From Anaerolineaceae bacterium (GTDB taxonomy: Bacteria > Chloroflexota > Anaerolineae > Anaerolineales > Anaerolineaceae), in contig DQHW01000024.1 in NCBI GenBank assembly GCA_003524305.1, positions 224,132-283,543 on the forward strand: a DNA stretch of 59,412 bases. The letters are read 5' to 3'. Below are positions 44,249 to 54,232 of the stretch, in pieces. The first letter of the stretch is position 1. Every line of letters starts with the position of its first letter. Both the position numbers and the translations under genes were made by a program. Below the pieces are notes generated by a model. That model searched no databases and was not told the DNA's origin. It saw only the letters and a list, made by a program, of their open reading frames with translations.

Positions 44249-47032
44249 TTATCTTCCCATAGCCTCGCGGTGGTATCTCTTTTTGGTCTTTTTCATTTGC
44301 TTGTTGACCGCGTAACCACCAGCCAATAATGCAGGCAGGGCAGCTGCTCCGCAAATCAATGTTCCAGGTTGTACTTTGCTTTTCAATTCAATTCCAACCT
44401 GGTAAACCGTATCCGTGCCATGAATGCGGCCATCCATACGTTCCAGTTTGATGAAATAAGTACCGTCAACTGGCACCGTCCAATCCAATGAAGCAGAGGC
44501 GTCTGAACTCAATGGACGGGCTTCGCCAATAAACGCAGCACCATCAGTATCATAGAGTGTCAGTAGCGCCGCTGATCCAAGATTGGTGGCAGTAGTGGTA
44601 AACCTGAGTTGATCTCCTGTTATACCGGTGAAACTGATCCAATCTACATTATCCTTCTGGCTGCCGTCTCCCCGAGTAACCGGGGCACACCAGTTATGAG
44701 ATACCGGTGTTCCAACTTCCATAGTGGAAGCGCCGGAAATATCATCATCACCCGGGTCAGCCCCTTCGTATGAATCTACAATACAAGAGCCCACAAAGAG
44801 CGTACTGGTTTCAGGCACGCTTATATATTCTTCCGCATTGCCGACATTATCCACGGCCCGCATGCGGAACTGGACAGTCTGGCCAGGTGTACCCCAGTAA
44901 ACCAATTGACGCACATTTTCATCGGGCATGTCAGCCAAATTTGCCCAATCTCCACCAGGTTCGCTGGTTTGAAATTCAAAATGATTAATTCCATCCGCTC
45001 CCTGATCAACCTCCCAGGTCAGCAAGACTGCACTTGAATTTGTGATTTGTGGCAATGAATTCATATGAGTAAGGGGTAATTCAGATCCTCTGGCTACTAT
45101 GAATTCCTGAGTAATACTGGTGGTTCCAGCCAAATTGCGGGCTTCGACCGTCCAGGTGTAATCACCTGCCCCCAATAACCCGATTGCCCAGGAGGTTCCA
45201 TCCTGCCATTCAAGGTTGACAGCATAACCATCGGGTCCTGTGAGCGTGCTGCGTGTTTGTTCACCAGCCGCCACCGTCCACGACAGGTTCAAATTCAAGG
45301 TTGTGGTGATGGGGTCGGGTAATACAAGCACGGGGGGCTCTGGCGGATTGATACGCGAAATGACTTTCATTGAAGCTGCGTTATAGGCACCGATCAAATT
45401 ATCTGCAAGGTTGGAATCTCCATCCTGGAACAATTCATAGGTACCGCCAAAATCAACATCAGGATATAGCAGGGTTGAGACACCTCCACCCACCTGGATG
45501 GAACGCGTGTTATCCAGAAACGAGGTGGCAAGCGAACCAAGATTTGAATAATCTGCAATATCAAAAACCTGGCAAATCCCCTGGTATTCAGCCTCAGTAT
45601 AAAGTGCCACCTGATTTACACTCGGTGTGCAAACAGGCGGAAGCGCCGGGCAAGTATAAGCCTTGGTTAATTCTGTCAGTCCCTGGTTGTCTGTTGAAAC
45701 TTTCCCAGCTTTATCAATAACGTTTAGCGATAAGAAGAATTTGCCATCAGGGATATTTGCATCACAAAGGTTGATTTCTTGTGTAAAAGGAGTCGTGGTA
45801 ATGACACTGCCTATTGGAGTCCAGGCTTTGCCGGTGTTGATCATCAATTGTGCGCTGGCTACAGCAGTGTCATCATGCATCCAACCGCCAACATTTAGTG
45901 AAGGAGAAGTGATGGTGGAGTAAGGCAGGGGGCTGGTAATGGCACCGGTGGGAGGAGCCACATCACCATTCTGTGAAATGTATCGATTACCAGAGATACA
46001 TTCTGAACCATAATCAGGGTAAGCGCTGGATTCAGAGCAGGTGCGCGGACGACCGCCGTTGACAGACACTTCATCAAAAACGATATCCACAGAGTTGCCC
46101 CAAACCGAATTGGGTGTGGTGTGAACGTGGAAATGCAGATGATTGCCCGAGCTGTACCCGGTATCATCGGCTTTACCGATGAACTGCCCCTGAACAACCT
46201 CAGCGCCAACCACCCTTAGGGCTGCCGGAATAGTCCCCTGGGCGAGATGGTAATATACCTGGTAAGTAGTGGGTGAGGTGCTTGGATCTGCGAGTACGAT
46301 GTAATTGGCATTAGTTGTGTTTCCATTGGCATAGCCGTCTTCGAAATATCTGACATAACCATGTTTGGCTGCTTTAATGTCAAACATGGTGCCATTGGCA
46401 AAATCAAAGGCATATAAACAGGTAGACGGGCAGGACTTATATGTAAAGACATGACCGATGCTGCCGGTAAGGGTTACTGACGCACCTTTGGTCCAGGGCA
46501 ATCTGTAGCCTGTGTAAACAACCCCGTCTTTGGATTGCTGCTGTTGTGCAGGCATGTAAAGTTCTTTATTCTCCTGAGACATCATGCTCTCAGGTATGGC
46601 CAATAACTCTTCTGCAAAGTTTGGGTCAGCCTGAAATGTAATTCTCCAGGGTTGGGCGGTGTCACCTGTGGCATGAGCAATTACCAACCCAGGTTCACTG
46701 TTTTGTATTTCACCGGTTTTTTTATCGACCATACTGAGCCAGACCAAAGCCAATGATTTATCTTTTGAAAAATCAACATGGTCAATCGTAACGCGATAGA
46801 TGATGAACGCCAGCACATCTTCACGACCTGCCGCAGCCTTTTGAATGGCTGTGTTTAACTCAATCTCGCGCGGATCGGTAAGCGCTTTTGGCTGCGGAAG
46901 ATTGGGTTCATCTGTTCCATCTGGCGACACGCCTCCCTCATCTGGAGAAACCTGACATCCAATCAATGTGCTGATTAACAACAAACTGACCAGCAACAAA
47001 AAAGTGAGCTTAAACCACTTCGAAGTATACAT
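44249..47032 (-). CDS. Lipoprotein with M23-like and beta/gamma-crystallin-like domains
   Basis: A 927-residue exported protein. The start is at MYTSKWFK, where GAGGTG lies 6 bases upstream. The signal peptide ends in TLIGC (lipobox). At about 200-340 is an M23-like domain: LYAFDFANGT, YQVYYHLAQGTIP, and SSGNHLHFHVH with the HxH ligands. Next an Ig-like region, then a beta/gamma-crystallin-like segment (VALYTEAEYQGICQVFDIAD, YSNLGSLATSFLDNTRSIQV, FGGTYELFQDGDSNLADN), fibronectin-like regions, a PPC-type domain near the end (GDQLRFTTTATN, DGTYFIKLERMDG), and a C-terminal membrane helix with a basic tail. Anchoring at both ends is odd. Likely wall or matrix binding; peptidase activity unproven. 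Confidence 0.75.
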   Translation of the reverse strand: MYTSKWFKLTFLLLVSLLLISTLIGCQVSPDEGGVSPDGTDEPNLPQPKALTDPREIELNTAIQKAAAGREDVLAFIIYRVTIDHVDFSKDKSLALVWLSMVDKKTGEIQNSEPGLVIAHATGDTAQPWRITFQADPNFAEELLAIPESMMSQENKELYMPAQQQQSKDGVVYTGYRLPWTKGASVTLTGSIGHVFTYKSCPSTCLYAFDFANGTMFDIKAAKHGYVRYFEDGYANGNTTNANYIVLADPSTSPTTYQVYYHLAQGTIPAALRVVGAEVVQGQFIGKADDTGYSSGNHLHFHVHTTPNSVWGNSVDIVFDEVSVNGGRPRTCSESSAYPDYGSECISGNRYISQNGDVAPPTGAITSPLPYSTITSPSLNVGGWMHDDTAVASAQLMINTGKAWTPIGSVITTTPFTQEINLCDANIPDGKFFLSLNVIDKAGKVSTDNQGLTELTKAYTCPALPPVCTPSVNQVALYTEAEYQGICQVFDIADYSNLGSLATSFLDNTRSIQVGGGVSTLLYPDVDFGGTYELFQDGDSNLADNLIGAYNAASMKVISRINPPEPPVLVLPDPITTTLNLNLSWTVAAGEQTRSTLTGPDGYAVNLEWQDGTSWAIGLLGAGDYTWTVEARNLAGTTSITQEFIVARGSELPLTHMNSLPQITNSSAVLLTWEVDQGADGINHFEFQTSEPGGDWANLADMPDENVRQLVYWGTPGQTVQFRMRAVDNVGNAEEYISVPETSTLFVGSCIVDSYEGADPGDDDISGASTMEVGTPVSHNWCAPVTRGDGSQKDNVDWISFTGITGDQLRFTTTATNLGSAALLTLYDTDGAAFIGEARPLSSDASASLDWTVPVDGTYFIKLERMDGRIHGTDTVYQVGIELKSKVQPGTLICGAAALPALLAGGYAVNKQMKKTKKRYHREAMGR

Positions 47033-47115
47033 AACAAACACCTCAACCTCAAAAAAATGCAATCATGAGATAGGGTGCAAGTTCTGCGCCAATCAATTTC
47101 TACTTAATGTTATAG

Positions 47116-48432
47116 TTATTTTTCGGTGTCGGCTACTTTTTGTTGAAAAGTGAAATAGAAACAAGCGCCCTTTCCAGGCTCGGCCTCAACCCAAACCCTG
47201 CCGTCGTGATGTTCCACCGCACGCCGGACTATTGAAAGGCCTATTCCCATTCCTTCATAAGTTCCATTTTTGTGAACCTTGGTAAAAGGTTCGAATATTT
47301 GTTCGGCAGAAGACTGATCAAAACCCATTCCGTTATCTCTAACGAAATAGATTTTTTCTCCTTCGGCATTCTCTTGACACCCCACTTCAATGAGAGCATT
47401 GGCGGTCTTTTTTGTATATTTCCAGGCATTTTGTAATAAATTTTGTGCAATCAACCTGGTCACACCTTTGTCGGCAATCAGAGTCATATCAGGCTGGATT
47501 GTAAAATTCAGAACTCGTTCTGGATCCTGCTGTTTCAATGTGTTCATGGATTCAAGAACAATTTCACTCAAGTTGACCCGTTCATAATCCAAAGGTTTTC
47601 GGCTTATGCCGGTAAGTGTCAGCATATCATCCAGCATCTCATTCATTGTCAGACCAGCCTGATGGATCTGCTGAACAAACCCGTTCCCTTCGGCATTTAG
47701 CATTTTATTATATTCCTTTGCCAAAAGGTCAGAATAGCCAAGGATGGCGCGGATGGGTGCTTTTAAATCGTGCGATGCAGTATAGCCAAATGATTCGAAA
47801 TCATCCCTTTCTTGCATGGCAGTATCTAATTCATTCAGGGTTTTTTGATGTTCAGTGAGATCAATAACCGAAACCAGTGTCGAATCCAACCCGAGTGATC
47901 GCAAGGGATGAGAGATCACCTTTACAAAAATGCTTTCTCCGTCTTTCTTGAGATGTTCCCACGGTCCAGATTGTCTTAATTCATCCTTGTAATCCGTAAT
48001 AACTTTCAACATCGCCGGAATATCTTCTTCGCGCCGTAAATCAGTGATCTTCAATTTACGGAACTCATCAGGGGTATATCCATACACCTTGGTGGCTGCG
48101 GAGTTTACCGCCATGATATCAAGCGAATTGTTGTCGTAAATCCACATAGCCTGTGGATTGTCTTCAAATAAAAGATTAAAACTACGCTGAACTGCCGCGA
48201 TCTCATTCATTAATTGGTCTTTGTGTGATTCGTCTTTACGTAACAATAGAAAAATTAATGTGGTCGCAAGAACAACATATATCAGCCCTTTAACCATTGA
48301 ATAAAATCCGGCACTTTCAAGGTCGGGAGCCATGGCAAAAGCTAATTTATCTGAAAACATGATCCACAGCACGGAAAATATCCCAAAGATTAATGGGACT
48401 CTAAACGAACGACGAAATTTTAATCCCTTCAT
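47116..48432 (-). CDS. PAS-domain sensor histidine kinase
   Basis: A 439-residue membrane kinase. Two N-terminal helices (about 8-28 and 43-62), a PAS domain (about 80-200, LLFEDNPQAMWIYDNNSLDI, with a PAC part), a HisKA dimerisation helix with SHDLKAPIRAILGYSDLL (His221), and a HATPase with NLLQNAWKYT (N box), VRDNGMGFDQSS (G1) and GMGIGLSIVRRAVEHHDG (G2). It autophosphorylates and should pass phosphate to a response regulator, but none is adjacent (orphan). An ATG start is preferred; a TTG two codons upstream is nearer to the GGAAAGGA site. Confidence 0.9.
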   Translation of the reverse strand: MKGLKFRRSFRVPLIFGIFSVLWIMFSDKLAFAMAPDLESAGFYSMVKGLIYVVLATTLIFLLLRKDESHKDQLMNEIAAVQRSFNLLFEDNPQAMWIYDNNSLDIMAVNSAATKVYGYTPDEFRKLKITDLRREEDIPAMLKVITDYKDELRQSGPWEHLKKDGESIFVKVISHPLRSLGLDSTLVSVIDLTEHQKTLNELDTAMQERDDFESFGYTASHDLKAPIRAILGYSDLLAKEYNKMLNAEGNGFVQQIHQAGLTMNEMLDDMLTLTGISRKPLDYERVNLSEIVLESMNTLKQQDPERVLNFTIQPDMTLIADKGVTRLIAQNLLQNAWKYTKKTANALIEVGCQENAEGEKIYFVRDNGMGFDQSSAEQIFEPFTKVHKNGTYEGMGIGLSIVRRAVEHHDGRVWVEAEPGKGACFYFTFQQKVADTEK

Positions 48433-48496
48433 CCCCAATATCCTTTCCCACTAAAGCGTTACAAGAAAATCCTATTAATAATATGCGGTTTTTCAA

Positions 48497-48524
48497 AAAA
48501 CAGAGTCTTACCAGACTCTGTTTT
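48497..48524. terminator. Terminator of the zinc-ribbon protein gene
   Basis: AAAACAGAGTC and GACTCTGTTTT arms with a six-base loop, 12 bases after the stop at 48536, followed by a T-rich stretch on the minus strand. Confidence 0.8.
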
Positions 48525-48535
48525 CCATTTTGATT

Positions 48536-50083
48536 CTAGGGTTGAAAGACTGCAAAATTATCAAATAATATCTGCGTTCCTTTTTCTTCAAAAGTGCCGG
48601 CAAGCAAGCCCACATCACCGACTTTTAGATCGTTATCATCCACCGCATCGACATAATCCCCATTGACGTAAAGCGTCAGTCGAGAACCAACACAATCAAA
48701 GCGGATATGGTTGACTGCCGTACCGGCAAAAATGGTATCGGTGACTTGCATGCCGTTCTTTGGAAGGAATGTTTGTTCTCCATCCACCACTTTTCCGATG
48801 CCATAATATCCATCACTTGAGATAACCGCAAAGTAGTAATTATTTGCATCCGCATAACGGCACTGCACGCCAAAACGATTGCCTTCGGGGCCATCCTGCC
48901 TGACAGTATCCACCTCGACCCTGGAATCAGTAAAACTCTTCTGTGGATTTGACCACAAGTCAAAATTTGCACTGCTTACGGTTACTCGATATTGGCCTTC
49001 ATAATAAGTGGTTTCCCCTTCAGTTCCAGAGTTTTCAAGCCAGCCATTAAATTTTCCAGAAAAATCATCATAAAACAGCACCTGCTGGTTGGTTATGCCA
49101 GATTGAAAGGGAGACAGAAGCGAAGTCACGTCCATTTTAAAATAAGTTGGCGTTCCCGGTATCAAATCTTTAGAATCCAAATATTGAGTGCTGGTACCCA
49201 GCAGATCGCCATTATCGTCATATACTTTAGCCTGCAATTCAACCAGACTGAAAGAAGAATTACCTGGGTTATAAATTGTTCCCTGAACTTGCACATACTC
49301 ACCAGGCACTGAGCTGGTTGACTGACCTGAGAGGTATTGGTACCAGTTATAAAGATTTGCCCTCGAAGCGTTGGTCGTAAAGAACCAATAGAGAAAGAGA
49401 CTCACCAGGGTGATAAAAAACACCAGCAATACACCTGCCATTACTTTAAATCCGCTTCTGGCATCAGGATCACTCAATTCGATGACACACCAGACGGGCA
49501 TGAGCAAGAAAAAGGTCAAAATTTTGATCCAGGTGCGGCGATACCATTTTTTCTTTTTGGGCTTTTCAATAACAACTTCTTCTTCAACTTCGTTCTCAAC
49601 CTCATCTTTAACTTTGTCGTTAACTTCTTCGCCAACTTCAGGTTCAGCAACAACTAAATCACGGCCGCAAGCCTGGCACTCTATGGCACTTTCATCCACC
49701 AATTCGCCGCAATATGGACACGCTTTTTTGGTGGATGAATCGATGAATTCATCTTGATATTCAGTTATCTCGGTAAATGGATCTATACGGATCGCTTCAA
49801 GCGTTTCAGGCGTTTTGGTTTCAACAGCAGAAACTGGAATTTCTTGCTGAGTTTTTAAAGCCGCCAAAGCTTTTTTTATCAAATTGGAGTCTGGATTATG
49901 CAGCAAACACGCTTCCATGAGTTTGATCTTTTCGGCTTCATGTTCACGCGTTTCAATCTCCCAAACCCATGCCTGGATATTTTGGGGTTCGGCCACAATG
50001 ATCGGTTCAAGGATCACCCTCGCCTCGATCTTTTTTCCGGCTTTGATTAGATTTACCGCTTGTTTTAATTCTTCCGCCGACAT
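48536..50083 (-). CDS. Zinc-ribbon membrane protein with LamG-like C-terminal domain
   Basis: A 515-residue protein. The N-terminal part (1-75) is helical and TPR-like. A zinc ribbon follows (about 118-141: CPYCGELVDESAIECQACGR). After an acidic, Glu/Val-rich linker there are two membrane helices (about 184-240). The outer region has an FxLYD-type fold (VQVQGTIYNPGNSSFSLVEL), then a LamG/DUF1080-like beta-sandwich to the end (VLFYDDFSGKFNGWLENSG, FGVQCRYADANNYYFAVIS, QILFDNFAVFQP). Many Chloroflexota surface proteins end in such a domain. The role is not known; it may sense or bind a glycan outside. Confidence 0.7.
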   Translation of the reverse strand: MSAEELKQAVNLIKAGKKIEARVILEPIIVAEPQNIQAWVWEIETREHEAEKIKLMEACLLHNPDSNLIKKALAALKTQQEIPVSAVETKTPETLEAIRIDPFTEITEYQDEFIDSSTKKACPYCGELVDESAIECQACGRDLVVAEPEVGEEVNDKVKDEVENEVEEEVVIEKPKKKKWYRRTWIKILTFFLLMPVWCVIELSDPDARSGFKVMAGVLLVFFITLVSLFLYWFFTTNASRANLYNWYQYLSGQSTSSVPGEYVQVQGTIYNPGNSSFSLVELQAKVYDDNGDLLGTSTQYLDSKDLIPGTPTYFKMDVTSLLSPFQSGITNQQVLFYDDFSGKFNGWLENSGTEGETTYYEGQYRVTVSSANFDLWSNPQKSFTDSRVEVDTVRQDGPEGNRFGVQCRYADANNYYFAVISSDGYYGIGKVVDGEQTFLPKNGMQVTDTIFAGTAVNHIRFDCVGSRLTLYVNGDYVDAVDDNDLKVGDVGLLAGTFEEKGTQILFDNFAVFQP

Positions 50084-50160
50084 GTGCCCACTACTCCATC
50101 GTAAGGATAATTTTCGTCATGATTTGATATTACCTGAATCAGATTTCGATGTCAAATTTG

Positions 50161-51987
50161 TTAATTAGTAGACTCGGCCGTTTTTAAGGTATGCATTTGC
50201 TCCACATATTCCAAGCTTTGATGTCTGAAATAGGTATTATAGAGATTGGCATAATTCCCGTCCCTGGCAAGTAGAGAGTTGTGATTTCCTTCTTCGATAA
50301 TTGTTCCACTTTCCACCACGATGATGCGGTCGGCCGATTTCACAGTAGATAGGCGGTGAGCGATCAAGATGCTGGTGGTTTGTTCCAATATCAATGTCAG
50401 TGCCTGTTGAATCTGCCACTCGGTGAAAGGATCAATGCTCGCCGTAGCCTCATCCAGAATGAAGATTGCCGGTTCCTGCACCAGCACCCTCATTAAAGAC
50501 ACCAACTGCCGTTGTCCCATCGATAATCGGGAACCGCGTTCACCCACCTCTGTAATCAAACCATTTGGCAAAGTATCCAGCCATTCTCCGTCACCAATCT
50601 TTTTGGCAATCGCTACGATTTCTGAATCAGTGACCTCAGGTTTGGCATAGCGTATATTCTCGGCCACACTGCCAGAAAACAGAAATGGCACCTGTGAAAC
50701 CACCCCCAGGTGGCGCCGGTAATCATAAAGATTAAAACTGCGGATATCATGCCTGTCTATGAGCAACCGGCCATCTTGAAACTCATAGAACCGGGCTATC
50801 AGCTTGGCTATTGAAGTCTTTCCCGCACCGGTATGCCCCACGATGGCCAGGTTCTCACCCGCTTTGATGGTTAGATTTAGTTTGTCGAGAATTTGTTCAC
50901 TTTCTTTATAATGAAAACTAACCTTCTCAAACACGATCTCACCTTTTAAAGGAGGTACTGATTGAGAATCAGTTTGCACCACTGCCGTGGGGGTATCAAT
51001 CAGAGCGAACACTCGTTCAGAAGCAGAAAGACCGTTTTGAATGGAGGTCCAGAAAGAAGTGATGTTCATCACCGGGTACATGAAGCGGTCAAGACTGAGA
51101 ATAAAAAGATACCAGGCGCCAACTGTAACAATTCCCTCGATGGCGCTGTGTGCACCTGCAAAAACCATCACACCTGTGGCAATGCCCGAAAGAGCGTTAA
51201 GGGTTGGAAAAACAACCGAAAGCGCCAGTCCACGTCTGACATTTACCTTATATGAGGTGTCGTTGGCTTCATTAAATTCATGATAAATACTTGCTTCCTG
51301 TCTGAAGTTCTTGGCTACGGCAATGCCGCTGACAGTTTCTTTAATCGTGGAATTGACATTTGCCATGGCGCGCATTCCCTGGCGGGTGGCTTTGCGGGCG
51401 ATGGTGCGGTACAAAATGGCAAAGATGGTTACAACAGGGACGATTGCCAAAAGATAAAGAGATAAATGCCATTCGATTACAAACAGAACCACAGCCAATA
51501 TCAAAGCTTCCACGACTTGACTGGCAACATCCGTGACCAGGGTGATCAATTCGCCAAAATCACGTGTATCTGAAGTGATGCGCGATACGATCTTGCCGGA
51601 TGAAAACTCATCATAAAACGACAGGTCATGTTCGACCGAAGCGGAATAGGCGTCGATGGCCAGGGTGGCAACCACATCTGCGATGGTCATAGCCATCAAC
51701 CTGCGCAGCCCCCAGTTGAAGAACCAGATCGAAAGACCGATCACGAGCACCGCGGCACCCACCCCAATCATGCTCCATAAGAGTGGCACACCTTTCAGCA
51801 TGTCCACCCCGCGTGCGACAATGATTGGCAGCAGTGAGCCTGCCCCGGCGATAGCCAGGGTTAACAAAGACACCACCATCAGCCGCTTCCACTGTGGCTT
51901 GAAATACCCAATGATACGACGCATCAAGTCTTTATCGTCGTAAGAGCGATCGTATTTTTCTGCACCAAGACTGTCAAAAAAACCCAT
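50161..51987 (-). CDS. Heterodimeric ABC exporter, half with intact Walker B
   Basis: A 608-residue fused permease-ATPase (six helices, then NBD). Walker A VGHTGAGKTS near 383, Walker B FILDEATASID with the catalytic Glu513 present, and H-loop LIAHRLSTVKSADR. Its signature reads LSMGQRQ, a deviation from LSGGQ. Together with the partner gene upstream this forms the asymmetric type (TM287/288, BmrCD), in which one ATP site is degenerate. A drug or lipid substrate is likely; specificity unknown. Confidence 0.92.
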   Translation of the reverse strand: MGFFDSLGAEKYDRSYDDKDLMRRIIGYFKPQWKRLMVVSLLTLAIAGAGSLLPIIVARGVDMLKGVPLLWSMIGVGAAVLVIGLSIWFFNWGLRRLMAMTIADVVATLAIDAYSASVEHDLSFYDEFSSGKIVSRITSDTRDFGELITLVTDVASQVVEALILAVVLFVIEWHLSLYLLAIVPVVTIFAILYRTIARKATRQGMRAMANVNSTIKETVSGIAVAKNFRQEASIYHEFNEANDTSYKVNVRRGLALSVVFPTLNALSGIATGVMVFAGAHSAIEGIVTVGAWYLFILSLDRFMYPVMNITSFWTSIQNGLSASERVFALIDTPTAVVQTDSQSVPPLKGEIVFEKVSFHYKESEQILDKLNLTIKAGENLAIVGHTGAGKTSIAKLIARFYEFQDGRLLIDRHDIRSFNLYDYRRHLGVVSQVPFLFSGSVAENIRYAKPEVTDSEIVAIAKKIGDGEWLDTLPNGLITEVGERGSRLSMGQRQLVSLMRVLVQEPAIFILDEATASIDPFTEWQIQQALTLILEQTTSILIAHRLSTVKSADRIIVVESGTIIEEGNHNSLLARDGNYANLYNTYFRHQSLEYVEQMHTLKTAESTN

Positions 51988-52078
51988 GAGACCTTCAATA
52001 TCCGAGAATCGAGAACCGAGAATCGTAAAGGCTTGTTGGTTTTACGGCTCTCTACTCACTGTTCTCAACTCTCTGAAT

Positions 52079-53836
52079 TCAATCACTAAATATCCTTCGA
52101 TACGCATCGCTGGTGCGCATCAGGTCATCGTGCGTGCCGGCAGCCGTTAGAGCGCCGCCCTTCACTACCAAAATCAGGTCTGCCCATCTGATCTGGGACA
52201 GGCGGTGTGTAATGATAAACGTGGTGCGACCTTTTGCAGCAGCATAGATGGCGCGCTGGATTTTATCTTCTGTAGCCGAATCAATCGCGCTGGTGGAATC
52301 ATCCAGCATCAAGATGCGCGGATCAGTGAGAAAAGCTCTGGCCAGCGCCAATCGCTGCCGCTGCCCGCCTGAAAGGGTGACGCCGCGTTCTCCAATGATG
52401 GTTTGGTAGCCATCGGCGAATGTTTCGATAAACTCATGCGCCTGGGCTGCAGTTGCTGCGTCTTCAATTTCTTGCTGTGACGCGCCAGGTTTACCAAAAG
52501 CAATGTTTTCAGCAATCGAACGGGAGAACAGAAAAATATCCTGCTCAATAATGGAAATATTGCGGCGCAAATTCTCGAGGTTCCAATCACGAACGTCCAC
52601 GCCATCAACCAGCACTCGTCCTTCATTGACATCGTAAGTGCGGTTGATCAAACGCGCCATGGAGGTTTTGCCCGAACCTGTTTGCCCCACGATGGCAACA
52701 GTCTGACCGGGTTTTACTTTGAAGCTGACATGATCGAGCACCGGTTCGCCATCTGCATACCGAAAAGTGACTTCCCGGAATTCAACTTCTCCGCGCATAG
52801 GCTGAGCGTAACCCGCGGCATTTTGATCCAAGTTATCTTCGCGGTTCATGACCTCAAGAATTCGTTTTGCACCTGCGAGCCCAAGAGAAATTCTTGAGTA
52901 AGCCCACAAAGAAGCAAAGGTAGGAAAATCCAACATCAACAGAAGGCCAAAATAACCCACCACCTCGCCAATATCAATCTTGCCGGCGCGAAAGAGCAGC
53001 AAGGCATGCAACAATCCTGCGGCCAAAGCAATACCGTAGAGAAGCAGCGGCAAGAAGCGGGCTTCTTTCTTCCCCTGTTCTACCGAAGCATCTTTATAAC
53101 GTTTGACGTTTTGCTTGAAAAGCGCGATTTCGGCCAGTTCACGCGCTGAACCCTTGACTGTTTCCACACCATCCAGCGATTCTGCCAGGCGGATGTTTAG
53201 TGCTCCAAAAGACTCTCGCACTTCTTCGGTAATGGGAGCAAGTCCACGCATGTATATGCGCAATGCAAAGAAGTACAATACAATGAAGACTGCGGGCACG
53301 ATTATCAACTGCAAGTCATAACGCGGTGCTGCTACCAAAGGAAAGATCAAGAATGTCAAGGAACCCACAACCATATTTAAGCCGGGGCTAAAGAGGAAGT
53401 TCACCTCACGGACATCATTCGTGGCACGGGCCATTGTATCGCCCACGGGTTGAAGGTTATGAAACGTCATACTCTTACCCAGCAGGCTGGTATAGAGTTC
53501 GCGCCGTACAGCCCTTTCAACCCGTTGAGCAATAAATTCAAACCCGAAATTACGTGAAAACTGCAGCACACCTCGCCCCACAGAACAAGCAAGGATTACG
53601 GCGGTGATGGCAATAAGCGCCTTGTTATCAAAGACCGCAGCAGAGACCACATTGAAGGCCTCCCCTACCTTAACCTGTATGATGGCCAGCAACCCGGCAT
53701 TGCCTAATGCGCCAGCCAATGCAATTAACACAATTGGCCACTGATGGATGGCGTGTGAAAATATCCAACGCGCCGCGGAACTGCGGTCGGTTTTGTACTG
53801 TTGTGGAAGCGTGAATTCTGCGATAGTATCTGTCAT
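52079..53836 (-). CDS. Heterodimeric ABC exporter, half with degenerate Walker B
   Basis: A 585-residue fused permease-ATPase. Walker A VGQTGSGKTS near 383, canonical signature LSGGQRQRLALARAF, but Walker B is LMLDDSTSAID, with Asp513 where the catalytic Glu should be. This is the degenerate-site half of a heterodimer with the 608-residue protein, which holds the intact Glu and the altered signature. No strong ribosome site is seen. A palindrome sits just upstream. Confidence 0.92.
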   Translation of the reverse strand: MTDTIAEFTLPQQYKTDRSSAARWIFSHAIHQWPIVLIALAGALGNAGLLAIIQVKVGEAFNVVSAAVFDNKALIAITAVILACSVGRGVLQFSRNFGFEFIAQRVERAVRRELYTSLLGKSMTFHNLQPVGDTMARATNDVREVNFLFSPGLNMVVGSLTFLIFPLVAAPRYDLQLIIVPAVFIVLYFFALRIYMRGLAPITEEVRESFGALNIRLAESLDGVETVKGSARELAEIALFKQNVKRYKDASVEQGKKEARFLPLLLYGIALAAGLLHALLLFRAGKIDIGEVVGYFGLLLMLDFPTFASLWAYSRISLGLAGAKRILEVMNREDNLDQNAAGYAQPMRGEVEFREVTFRYADGEPVLDHVSFKVKPGQTVAIVGQTGSGKTSMARLINRTYDVNEGRVLVDGVDVRDWNLENLRRNISIIEQDIFLFSRSIAENIAFGKPGASQQEIEDAATAAQAHEFIETFADGYQTIIGERGVTLSGGQRQRLALARAFLTDPRILMLDDSTSAIDSATEDKIQRAIYAAAKGRTTFIITHRLSQIRWADLILVVKGGALTAAGTHDDLMRTSDAYRRIFSD

Positions 53837-53854
53837 TTTATTTGGAAGATAAGT

Positions 53855-53871
53855 TTATCACCAAGTGATAA
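53855..53871. promoter_or_regulatory. Palindrome upstream of the ABC exporter genes
   Basis: TTATCAC-CAA-GTGATAA, a perfect 7+7 inverted repeat 19-35 bases before the exporter start. It is probably an operator. The stretch 53872-54226 is AT-rich and I see no gene in it. Confidence 0.5.
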
Positions 53872-54226
53872 CAAAGAGATGACCCTTAAGGAGCATTGCC
53901 TTATATCAATTAAACAATTAACCTCAAGGCATTCAAGATTAATTATTTTTATCATTATGTTTGGGAGCATATACAATATTCACAAGTTTTTTTTGTCGGA
54001 AAATCCTTTTTCAACGATCTTTTTTGAAAAGTTTACAAATTAATCCAAAATCTACTAAAGTTGAAGTTTTACGGTTAATTAATTTCTTTTACTTTATTTT
54101 TGCCATACAATAAACTTTCGCACATGCGGTCAACGAAGTCAATAATTAGGATTAATTTCTATTTTTCATGGTATTCAGGCAACAATTAATATTACCTTTG
54201 TACCTTTTTTTGTAAAAATAAGTCTC

Positions 54227-54232
54227 TATAAT
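54227..54232 (+). promoter_or_regulatory. Possible -10 element of the BMP operon
   Basis: TATAAT with no good -35 at the usual spacing. It would give a leader of about 160 bases, including an extended ribosome-site sequence AAGGAGGTG at 54317-54325 that is not followed by a long reading frame. Confidence 0.35.
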
